From the NCBI GenBank assembly GCA_040002845.1, contig JBDUDR010000068.1, positions 1 to 13,908 on the forward strand: a DNA stretch of 13,908 bases, in the 5' to 3' direction. The stretch comes from JBDUDR01 sp040002845 (GTDB taxonomy: Bacteria; Actinomycetota; Actinomycetes; Propionibacteriales; Nocardioidaceae). The stretch's first letter is position 1, and each line of letters opens with the position of its first letter. This document shows, piece after piece, positions 5,958 through 12,895 of this stretch. Under the pieces are notes generated by a model, which saw only the letters and a list, made by a program, of their open reading frames with translations, searched no databases and had not been told where the DNA came from. Position numbers and translations under genes: made by a program.

Positions 5958-7160
5958 TCAATCGAGTCGGCCGATCCGTGAGCGCTGATCAGCCCCACCG
6001 ATCCGCGCCAACACCTCGTGCAACGCGTCCACCGAGTGGCCGGAGACGAAGGCGTCGATGTGGGGGAGGGCCGCGGCCATTCCGCCAGTCAAGGGTTCGA
6101 AACCTTCGGCTGCCTTGCGCGGGTTCACCCAGACGATTCGATGGGCCAGCCGGGACAGCCGGGCCATCTGCTCACCGAGTGGACCGGGGTCGGCGCGTTC
6201 CCAGCCGTCAGAGACGATCACGACGACAGCACCCCGAGCCATCCCGCGCCGGCCATACTCGTCGAGGAAGGACTTCAGCGCGTCCCCGATCCGGGTGCCG
6301 CCAGACCAGTCGGGGGCGGCCAGCCCGGCGCGGGCCAGCGCCACATCGGGATGACCGGTGGACAGCTCGTTGGTCAGGCGGGTCAGGCGGGTGGCGAACA
6401 CGAATGCCTCGGCCCGGGCGCCACGTACCGCGCCCGACAGCAGATGAAGGTAGGTCCGCGAGTACGCCTCCATCGACCCCGAGACGTCCGCGATCAGCAC
6501 CACCTTGCGGGGGCGCTCAGCGCGGCGCCGGTAGGTCCGGTGCACCGCATCGCCGCCGGTCCGATGGGCGGCGCGCAACGTCCGGCGCAGGTCCAGCCGC
6601 CGGCCCGTCGGGCGGGGCACGGTACGCCTCGCCGGGCGGAGTGGCGCCACCAGCTTCATCTGGGCCACCAGCTCTCGCAGCCGAGCCAGCTCCTCGGGCG
6701 TGCAGGCGGCGAAGTCTTTGCTGCGTAGTCGCTCCTCGGTGCTCGCGGCGCCAAACAGCGACTCGGGCACGCCTCCCTCGGGGGCGAGCTGCGGCGGAAT
6801 GGCCGACCCGGGCAGGGTGGCTTCACCTAGCACGACGCCACTGGAGTGCCGGCGGTCGGTTCCGGGTCTTGTCGGAGTTGGCACCGGCACGACGGTCGGC
6901 GGTGCGGCGAAGTCACGCCGAAACTCGGCGGGGTCAACCATGCCCCCGAAGACGTACCTGAACGCGGCGTCGAACGCCTCGAGCTGCTCCGGACCATCGA
7001 CCAAGGTGACCCGCGCCAGCCAGTACAGCTCGCTGACCGTTACCGGTCGGGCCAGAGTCACGACGGCTGCGAACCGGGCGGACCGTTCGGTGGTTACCGG
7101 CACATCGCTGGTGCGCAGCAGGCGTCCAAAGGTAGCCGTGAGCGTCGCCAGGTCCGACAT
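5958..7160 (-). CDS. coxE: CoxE-like von Willebrand factor A domain protein
   Basis: This 400-residue VWA protein is of the CoxE type (PF05762) found with molybdenum hydroxylases. In the CO dehydrogenase of Oligotropha/Afipia, CoxE acts with CoxD and CoxF in maturing the Mo-Cu cluster. The N-terminal half (1-215) is a CoxE-specific helical region with a Pro-rich linker (about 87-105) and a basic stretch (about 174-218). The VWA domain begins at KVVLIADVSGSM, with a complete MIDAS: Asp225-x-Ser227-x-Ser229, Thr289 in GGTR, and Asp318 in VSDGW. ATG 7160 lies 2 bp after the coxD stop, so it is the sixth and last gene of the operon. The C terminus ends at the inverted repeat. Family assignment is strong; its exact step is inferred from the described system. 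Confidence 0.92.
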   Translation of the reverse strand: MSDLATLTATFGRLLRTSDVPVTTERSARFAAVVTLARPVTVSELYWLARVTLVDGPEQLEAFDAAFRYVFGGMVDPAEFRRDFAAPPTVVPVPTPTRPGTDRRHSSGVVLGEATLPGSAIPPQLAPEGGVPESLFGAASTEERLRSKDFAACTPEELARLRELVAQMKLVAPLRPARRTVPRPTGRRLDLRRTLRAAHRTGGDAVHRTYRRRAERPRKVVLIADVSGSMEAYSRTYLHLLSGAVRGARAEAFVFATRLTRLTNELSTGHPDVALARAGLAAPDWSGGTRIGDALKSFLDEYGRRGMARGAVVVIVSDGWERADPGPLGEQMARLSRLAHRIVWVNPRKAAEGFEPLTGGMAAALPHIDAFVSGHSVDALHEVLARIGGADQRSRIGRLD

Positions 7161-7162
7161 CG

Positions 7163-8044
7163 TCAGACCCCGGCGACCCAGTCAACCCCGCGGTCGGCCA
7201 CGACCTCGAGATCCTCGCGATATTTCAGCACAGAGCCGAGTGTGCGGCCCGTCGCGGCGCCGTCCAGCTCGCGTACACCCAGCAAGGACAGCGCGTGCAC
7301 CCAGTCGATCGCCTCGGCCACCCCGGGCGGCTTCTGCAGGTCCAGCGATCGAAGCCGCTGGACCGACGCGGCCGCCTGCGCCGCCAGATCGCGGGTCCCG
7401 GCGGGCACTCGTCGTCGGATGATGGCCACCACTCGTTCGATCTCCGGATAGTCGATCCAGTGGTACAGGCAGCGGCGCTTGAGCGCATCGTGCAGGTCAC
7501 GGGTGCGGTTTGACGTCAAGATGGCCAGCGGCGGCAGCACAGCCGAGATGGTGCCGATCTCAGGAATGGTCAGCGACGACTCCGCCAGCAGCTCGAACAG
7601 AAACGCCTCGAACTCCTCGTCGGCCCGGTCGACCTCGTCGATCAGCAGCACGGCGGGAAGCGGGCCCACGTGTTCGACTGCCTGGAGGAGAGGTCGCTCC
7701 ACGAGGTACGGCCGGGCGAACAGGTCGTCTTCGGCCAGCGGGCCGCCTTGTGCCTCGGCGAGTCGGATGGCCAGCAGCTGCCGAGGATAGTTCCACTCGT
7801 ACAGCGCCTCGGCGGAGTCGATGCCCTCATAGCACTGCAACCGGATCAGCGGCGTACCAAGCAGTTCGGCCAGCGACTTGGCGGCCTGGGTCTTGCCGAC
7901 CCCGGCTTCGCCCTCGAGCAGGATCGGCTGCGGGAGGCGCACCGAGCAGTACAACGCAGTGGCCAGCCCATCGTCGGCGAGATAGCCGACCTCGCCGAGC
8001 CGCTGCCGCATGGTGGCGACGTCCGGGATCAGGTCGGGGATCAT
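7163..8044 (-). CDS. coxD: CoxD/MoxR-family AAA+ ATPase
   Basis: This 293-residue AAA+ ATPase is of the MoxR/CoxD type, thought to remodel apo-CO dehydrogenase so that sulfur and copper can enter the Mo site. Walker A is GEAGVGKT (45-52), Walker B LLIDEVDRAD (133-142), sensor 1 ILTSN (about 175-179), and ALKRRCLYHW (187-196) is the family arginine region. ATG 8044 is chosen because it forms an ATGA overlap with the upstream xdhC stop, matching the other junctions of the operon. A GTG at 8089 would add 15 basic residues and a longer overlap. No Shine-Dalgarno is visible, so reinitiation after the previous gene is likely. The stop is 2 bp before coxE. The pairing of a MoxR ATPase with a VWA protein is the normal arrangement. 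Confidence 0.92.
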   Translation of the reverse strand: MIPDLIPDVATMRQRLGEVGYLADDGLATALYCSVRLPQPILLEGEAGVGKTQAAKSLAELLGTPLIRLQCYEGIDSAEALYEWNYPRQLLAIRLAEAQGGPLAEDDLFARPYLVERPLLQAVEHVGPLPAVLLIDEVDRADEEFEAFLFELLAESSLTIPEIGTISAVLPPLAILTSNRTRDLHDALKRRCLYHWIDYPEIERVVAIIRRRVPAGTRDLAAQAAASVQRLRSLDLQKPPGVAEAIDWVHALSLLGVRELDGAATGRTLGSVLKYREDLEVVADRGVDWVAGV

Positions 8045-8955
8045 GCCGAAAGGTAGCTTGCCGGGTCTGCGCCGAAAGCGCGCAGGCACCCAGTGCCGCA
8101 GAACCAGTAGCGGACACCCTCGTGGTCCAGGTGCAGCGAGGCATCCACAGCCGCTACCGACATGCCGCAGACCGGGTCGATCGCCGTCTCGGAGTCTGAA
8201 GCCGTCGTGGCCCGCGCCTCGACCGGTCGACCGGATGGCCGACGCCGCTCGGCCACGATCTCGGCCAGGATCGAGACGGCGACCTCTTCGGGCGTGCGAG
8301 CTCCGATGTCTAGACCGGCAGGCGTGTGAACTCGCCCGGTGCCGGCCGCGGTTGCCGGCAGGCTGGCGAGCACGGCCTCACCACGTTTGCGGCTCGCGAC
8401 CAGCCCGATGTACGGCACCTGGGCGGACAACGCCGCGCTGACGACGGGCTCCTCATCGCGACCGTGCGATGCGATGACGACGGCCGCCACCGGGGTTGAC
8501 CGGAGTGCGCTCTCGTCCCAGGCGGTGACGTGATATCCCAGCAAGTCACCGACGGAGGTGAGGGCACGTCCGATCGGACTGTCCCCGTGCACCAGCACCA
8601 GAGGTGCCGGGACAACCGGCTCGAGGAAGATCTCGATGGTCCCTCCCGACAGGCAGGGGTTGTGCACGGTCAACGCGCCTTCGGCCACCGCCTCCGATCC
8701 CTCCACAGGCTCGGGGCTGATGCGCAGCAGCAACGGTTCACCCGAGTCGAGCAGCCGCAGGCTCTGGGCTCGGACCGTCGACTCGGCGCAGGTGCCGCCC
8801 ACGAACCCCTCCATCGTGCCGTCTGCGAACACGATGGCCTCGTCGCCTGGCTTGGCCGAGGTCGGCCGCTGTGCTCGCACCACCCTCGCGTGCACGAACG
8901 GGACCCGTTCGGCGCGCAGGGCCACGGCGCGGTCGGCGACGCCGGGACTGCTCAC
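8041..8955 (-). CDS. XdhC/CoxF-like maturation factor with C-terminal YHS domain
   Basis: This 304-residue protein is of the XdhC/CoxI family that services molybdenum hydroxylases. The N-terminal XdhC_CoxI part (about 15-112) contains ARVVRAQRPTSAKPGD, GFVGGTCAES (Cys56) and NPCLSGGTIEIFLEP (Cys101). A Rossmann-like XdhC C-terminal domain follows (about 117-235) with VLVHGDSPIGRAL, YIGLVASRKRG and TPAGLDIGARTPEEVAVSILAEI. A linker of about 20 residues then leads to a YHS domain (258-304): IDPVCGM, then LHLDHEGVRYWFCGTGCLRAF, with Cys263, Cys286 and Cys290 as possible metal ligands. The start is GTG 8955, which overlaps the coxL TGA as GTGA; the frame is open further back but only as a shadow inside coxL. 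In Oligotropha the related CoxF takes part in copper insertion, so a metal-binding extension fits. Function of the YHS part here is inferred. Confidence 0.9.
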   Translation of the reverse strand: MSSPGVADRAVALRAERVPFVHARVVRAQRPTSAKPGDEAIVFADGTMEGFVGGTCAESTVRAQSLRLLDSGEPLLLRISPEPVEGSEAVAEGALTVHNPCLSGGTIEIFLEPVVPAPLVLVHGDSPIGRALTSVGDLLGYHVTAWDESALRSTPVAAVVIASHGRDEEPVVSAALSAQVPYIGLVASRKRGEAVLASLPATAAGTGRVHTPAGLDIGARTPEEVAVSILAEIVAERRRPSGRPVEARATTASDSETAIDPVCGMSVAAVDASLHLDHEGVRYWFCGTGCLRAFGADPASYLSA

Positions 8956-11369
8956 GTGACCGCTATATCGGTCCGGACCGGTCGACCCTGCATTGCCATC
9001 CACACGTTGGCCGGGGTGAGCGGCATGTCCGCGTGGCGTACGCCATATGGCTCGAGTGCGTCGATCACGGCGTTGACCACCGCGGCCGGCGAGCCGACGG
9101 TGGCTGACTCGCCGACGCCCTTGGCGCCGAGTGGGTGATGCGGCGAGGGAGTCACCGTCTCGCCGAGCTCCCAGCTCGGACATTCGAGCGCGGTCGGGAG
9201 CAGATAGTCCATGAAGGAGCCACCCACGCAGTTGCCGTCCTCGTCGAAGGCGATCACCTGCATCAGGGCCATTCCGATGCCGTCGGCGAGCCCACCATGC
9301 ACCTGACCTTCGACGATCATGGGGTTGATCCGGGGGCCACAGTCGTCGACCGCGATGAACCGACGCACCTTGACGACGCCGGTGCCGGGGTCGACGTCAA
9401 CCACGCAGATGTAGCAGCCGAACGGGTATGTCAGGTTGGGCGGGTCGTAGACCACCGAGGCATCGAGATGCCCTTCCACTCCCTCCGGCAGCTCCAGGTT
9501 GCCGTGGGCCAGCATCGCGATGTCTTGGATGGTCTTGCCCTGCTCCGGGTCGCCCTTGACGAACCAGCGTCCGTGTTCCCATTCGAGGTCGTCGGGGCTC
9601 ACCTCGAGGGCCGCGGCTGCGATGATGCGCGCCTTGTCGCGGACGCGTTGGGACACCACCGCGGCGGCGGCTCCCGACACCGGCGTCGACCGTGAGCCGT
9701 ATGTGCCCAGCCCGAACGGTGTGTTGTCGGTGTCGCCGTGTATCACGTCGACATCCTCCGGCGGCAGCCCGAGCTCGTGTGCCACGATCTGGGCGAACGT
9801 CGTCTCATGCCCCTGACCCTGCGTCTGCACGGAGATCCGCAGCTGGGCCTTGCCGGTCGGGTGGATGCGCAGCTCGGCGCCGTCGGCCATGCCGAGACCG
9901 AGGATGTCCATGTGCTTGCGCGGGCCGGCGCCGACTCCTTCGGTGAAGAAGCTGATCCCGACTCCCATCAACTCACCGCGTTCGCGCTTCTCGGCCTGCT
10001 CGCGGCGCAGCTCGTCGTACCCGGCGAGGTCCATCGCCAGCCTCATGGCACGCGGGTAGTCGCCGGAGTCGTACTCCCAGCCAGTCATCGAGGTGTAGGG
10101 GAACTGTTCGGGCTTGAGCAGGTTGTTCAGCCGCAGCTCGGCGGGGTCCACGCCGAGCTCGTCGGCCAGCAGGTCGACCATCCGCTCTACCAGGTAGGCG
10201 GCCTCGGTGATCCGGAACGAACAGGCGTACGCGACACCGCCTGGAGCCTTGTTGGTATAGACGCCGGTCACCTTGCAGTGCGCGGCCTGCAGGTCGTAGC
10301 TGCCGGTGAATATGTGGAAGAACCCGGCAGGGAACTTGGTGGGCTGGGCGGTGCCGTTGAAGGCTCCGTGGTCGGCCAGCACGTCGACACGCAGGCCGAC
10401 GATCTTGCCCTCCTGGGTCGCCGCTATCGATCCCTTCATGTGGTAGTCGCGGGCGAATGAGGTGGCCATCAGGTTCTCGCTGCGATCCTCCACCCACTTG
10501 ACCGGCTTACCCGTCACGATCGACCCAACCACGGCCAACACGTACCCGGGATAGATCCCGACCTTGTTCCCGAAGCCGCCGCCGATGTCTGGCGAGATGA
10601 TCCGGATCTTGTGCTCGGGGATGCCCGCCACCAGCGCATAGACAGTTCGATGGGCGTGTGGTGCCTGGTTGGTGGAGTAGACAGTGAGCTTGCCTGTCAC
10701 CGGGTCCATGCTGGCGATCGTTCCGCAGGTCTCCATCGGGGCCGGGTGCACCCGCGGGTAGAGCACGTCCTCGGTCACTACGACGTCGGCGTTGGCAAAC
10801 ACTTCGTCGGTACGCTTCGCGTCGCCCGACTCCCAGTCGAAGATGTGGTTGTCGGTCTTGCCCTCGATGTCGTCCCGGATGACCGCGGTATCGGGGTCAA
10901 GTGCCTTCTTCGCGTCGGTTACGGCTGGCAGCGCCTCGTAGTCCACATCGATGAGCTCGAGCGCGTCACGCGCTGCGTACTTCGTCTCCGCGACGACGAA
11001 TGCGACCTCCTGGCCCTGGAACCGGACCTTGTCGGTGGCGAGCACCGCTTGCACGTCGGCAGACAGGGTTGGCATCCAGGCCAGGTTGAGGGTCTCCAGG
11101 ATCGCGCCCGTGATGACCGCCTTGACCTGCGGATGCGCTTCCGCGGCGGACGTGTCGATCGACGTGATCCGGGCATGCGCCATCGGGCTGCGCAGGATCG
11201 CGCCGTGCAGCATCCCTGGCAGCTGGTAGTCGTCGAGGTAGTTGCCCTGCCCGCGCAGGAAGCGCGCGTCCTCCTTGCGGATCATGCGACCAAACCCCAT
11301 CGGGTTCCCTCCGGGGCTGGTGGCATCGTCTGGTCTGGCGGCCGTCGCCTCTTCGTCGGTGGCGGTCAT
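8952..11369 (-). CDS. coxL: Aerobic CO dehydrogenase large subunit (CoxL, form I)
   Basis: This 805-residue molybdopterin subunit of the Mo-Cu CO dehydrogenase (CO + H2O to CO2, 2 H+ and 2 e-) works with CoxM and CoxS. It carries AYACSFR at residues 380-386 (Cys383 should hold the copper through its sulfur), the active-site signature that separates true form I enzymes from other CoxL-like hydroxylases. Other molybdopterin-binding segments are present: IGGGFGNKVG (262-271), QTQGQGHETTFAQIVAHEL (about 515-533), and GVGES with the catalytic-type Glu754. ATG 11369 has a perfect GGAGG 7 nt upstream and forms an ATGA overlap with the coxS stop. The stop overlaps the next gene as GTGA. Length and motifs are intact, so the enzyme should be functional. 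Confidence 0.97.
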   Translation of the reverse strand: MTATDEEATAARPDDATSPGGNPMGFGRMIRKEDARFLRGQGNYLDDYQLPGMLHGAILRSPMAHARITSIDTSAAEAHPQVKAVITGAILETLNLAWMPTLSADVQAVLATDKVRFQGQEVAFVVAETKYAARDALELIDVDYEALPAVTDAKKALDPDTAVIRDDIEGKTDNHIFDWESGDAKRTDEVFANADVVVTEDVLYPRVHPAPMETCGTIASMDPVTGKLTVYSTNQAPHAHRTVYALVAGIPEHKIRIISPDIGGGFGNKVGIYPGYVLAVVGSIVTGKPVKWVEDRSENLMATSFARDYHMKGSIAATQEGKIVGLRVDVLADHGAFNGTAQPTKFPAGFFHIFTGSYDLQAAHCKVTGVYTNKAPGGVAYACSFRITEAAYLVERMVDLLADELGVDPAELRLNNLLKPEQFPYTSMTGWEYDSGDYPRAMRLAMDLAGYDELRREQAEKRERGELMGVGISFFTEGVGAGPRKHMDILGLGMADGAELRIHPTGKAQLRISVQTQGQGHETTFAQIVAHELGLPPEDVDVIHGDTDNTPFGLGTYGSRSTPVSGAAAAVVSQRVRDKARIIAAAALEVSPDDLEWEHGRWFVKGDPEQGKTIQDIAMLAHGNLELPEGVEGHLDASVVYDPPNLTYPFGCYICVVDVDPGTGVVKVRRFIAVDDCGPRINPMIVEGQVHGGLADGIGMALMQVIAFDEDGNCVGGSFMDYLLPTALECPSWELGETVTPSPHHPLGAKGVGESATVGSPAAVVNAVIDALEPYGVRHADMPLTPANVWMAMQGRPVRTDIAVT

Positions 11370-11863
11370 GAGTTGACCTCCTCGACTACCGGCTCCTGCG
11401 GGGCGGCTTGTGACTGAGCGGCCCGGCGAACGGCGCGGATGATGTTCTCGTACCCGGTGCACCGGCAGATCTGGCCTGAGATGGCCTCTCGGATTGTTGC
11501 CTCATCGGGGTCGGGGTCGTGATCGAGCAGCCAGCGAGCTGTCATCATCATCCCCGGTGTGCAGAAACCGCACTGGAGGCCGTGCTCCTGCATGAATCCC
11601 TCTTGAACCGGGTCGAGCTTGCCGTCGACGGCGAGTCCTTCCACCGTGTCGACCTGGTGGCCGTCGGCCATCGCCGCGAGCACCGTGCAGCTCTTGACGG
11701 GCGTCTTGTCGAGCCACAGCACACAGGTGCCGCACTGTGACGTGTCGCAGCCCCAATGAGTGCCGGTCAGCCCGAGCTGGTCGCGGATGAAGTGCACCAA
11801 GAGCAGGCGGGGCTCGATCTCACCACTTACCTGCTCCCCGTTGACTGTCATAGAGATTTGCAT
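11366..11863 (-). CDS. coxS: Aerobic CO dehydrogenase small iron-sulfur subunit (CoxS)
   Basis: This 165-residue subunit carries two [2Fe-2S] clusters and passes electrons from the Mo site to the FAD subunit. The N-terminal plant-ferredoxin-like domain has the GTHWGCDTSQCGTC motif with Cys39, Cys44, Cys47 and Cys59. The C-terminal helical domain has QCGFCTPGMM (Cys98, Cys101) and ICRCTGYENI (Cys133, Cys135). All eight ligands are present. ATG 11863 (MQISMTVNGEQ) is preferred because GGAAG lies 9 nt upstream. GTG 11869, which overlaps the coxM stop as GTGA and adds two residues, is equally possible. Its own stop overlaps coxL as ATGA. Stoichiometric coupling with coxM and coxL is expected. Confidence 0.96.
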   Translation of the reverse strand: MQISMTVNGEQVSGEIEPRLLLVHFIRDQLGLTGTHWGCDTSQCGTCVLWLDKTPVKSCTVLAAMADGHQVDTVEGLAVDGKLDPVQEGFMQEHGLQCGFCTPGMMMTARWLLDHDPDPDEATIREAISGQICRCTGYENIIRAVRRAAQSQAAPQEPVVEEVNS

Positions 11864-11865
11864 GC

Positions 11866-12738
11866 TCACTCACTTCCCGAGGCTCGGGCGACGCATCTGC
11901 GCAGGGCTCGCTGTGTGAGCTCGCCGGCGAGATGTCGTTTGTACTCGACAGGACCTCGCTGGTCGGCGCGCGGCGCGCAGGCTGCGGCCGCGAGCCGGGC
12001 GGCCTCCGCGAGGGTTTCGTCGCTGGGTTCCTTGCCGAGCAGGAACTGCTCGGCCTCGGGTGCGCACTGATGCGGGGCACCGACGGCGGCGATACCGATC
12101 CCCACATCAGCGATCGCGCCATCCGCGAGCACCACGAAGGAGCCGGCCGCGGCGATCGCCCAGTCGCCCGCCCGGCGCTCGACCTTTTCGTACGCGCTGC
12201 CCGCGCCGGCCCGGATGGGAATCTTGATCGCGGTGAGAATCTCGGCGGGGCCAAGCAGCGTCTCGTACGGCCCCTGGACGAACTCGCGGGCCTCGACGGT
12301 GCGCTCGCCCTGCGAGGACCGCAGCGTCAACGTGGCCTTGAGGGCCGCGGCAACCGCCGACAGGTCTTCTGCCGGGTCGGCTTGGCACAGCGAGCCGCCG
12401 ACGGTGCCTCGGTTACGAACGATGGGGTCCGCGATGACACGTTCGGCATCGTGGAAAATCGCATAGTGCTCGCCGACCACTGCCGACGCCAGCACATCGG
12501 CATGGCGGGTCATCGCTCCCAGCACGAGGTGGTTGTCCTCCACTCGAATGCCCGCAAGCTCGGAGAGGTCGTTGATGTCGATGACCGCCTCGGGTTGAGC
12601 CAGCCTTAGTCGCATCATCGGCAGCAGGCTGTGCCCTCCCGCAATGACCCGGGCCTCCGGTCCTAGGCGTTCCATGAGCTCCAAAGCGTGGGCGATGCTG
12701 GTTGCCCGTTCGTACTCAACCGGTGAGGGTGTCTGCAT
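11866..12738 (-). CDS. coxM: Aerobic CO dehydrogenase medium FAD subunit (CoxM)
   Basis: This 290-residue flavoprotein subunit accepts electrons from CoxS and hands them to the respiratory chain. FAD-binding motifs are AGGHSLLP (33-40) and TVGGSLCQADP (112-122) of the molybdopterin dehydrogenase FAD domain, followed by the C-terminal CO-dehydrogenase flavoprotein domain (about 175-285, GDWAIAAAGSFVVL). ATG 12738 is preceded by GGAGG at a 10-nt spacing and is the first gene of the operon. The 157-bp gap to the divergent ligD-like gene must hold the operon promoter, but I see no convincing -10/-35 pair there. The downstream end overlaps or adjoins coxS. The order M-S-L is the standard one for form I operons. 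Confidence 0.96.
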   Translation of the reverse strand: MQTPSPVEYERATSIAHALELMERLGPEARVIAGGHSLLPMMRLRLAQPEAVIDINDLSELAGIRVEDNHLVLGAMTRHADVLASAVVGEHYAIFHDAERVIADPIVRNRGTVGGSLCQADPAEDLSAVAAALKATLTLRSSQGERTVEAREFVQGPYETLLGPAEILTAIKIPIRAGAGSAYEKVERRAGDWAIAAAGSFVVLADGAIADVGIGIAAVGAPHQCAPEAEQFLLGKEPSDETLAEAARLAAAACAPRADQRGPVEYKRHLAGELTQRALRRCVARASGSE

Positions 12739-12895
12739 TGCGTGAGATCCTCCTCGGTGTCGTTCACCAAGGTGCCGCCGGCACAGCGGCGCCGCCCTTC
12801 AGTCTGCCTCCCGGGGCAGGTCAGGGCAACGGGCGACCCCCCATTTCGTTGTGGTTGCAACTATTCCTGGTTGTCTGTGCCTCTACGGTTGGTGC
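12739..12895. promoter_or_regulatory. Divergent cox operon / ligD-like control region
   Basis: This gene-free spacer separates coxM from the ligD-like gene. On the coxM side are several short GC-rich symmetries: GTGCC/GGCAC at 12772-12784, the palindrome GCGGCGCCGC at 12786-12795, and CTGCC/GGCAG at 12804-12819, which would all lie in the coxM leader or its promoter. On the ligD side is the 8-bp palindrome GTTGCAAC at 12854-12861. No cox promoter or regulator site can be named with confidence. Confidence 0.4.
12884..12889 (+). promoter_or_regulatory. Candidate -10 element for leaderless ligD-like mRNA
   Basis: TACGGT fits TANNNT and ends exactly 6 nt before ATG 12896, matching the geometry seen at hemE and msrB. 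The only Shine-Dalgarno-like sequence nearby is a poor GGTTGG overlapping this hexamer. No good -35 is visible. Confidence 0.45.

Noticed and set aside
5804..5998. 64-codon minus-strand ORF in the coxE-msrB gap
   Set aside because: It overlaps the coxE end and is Arg/Pro-rich with no start signal; the inverted repeats and the msrB -10 element explain this region better.
6372..6389. Tandem GGTCAGGCG repeat inside coxE
   Set aside because: It encodes two adjacent Thr-Arg-Leu units in a conserved frame and is too short to suggest a repeat element.
10611..11417. Long plus-strand open frame antisense to coxL and coxS
   Set aside because: It mirrors the GC-rich codons of coxL, has no recognisable domain, and lies inside a conserved gene.
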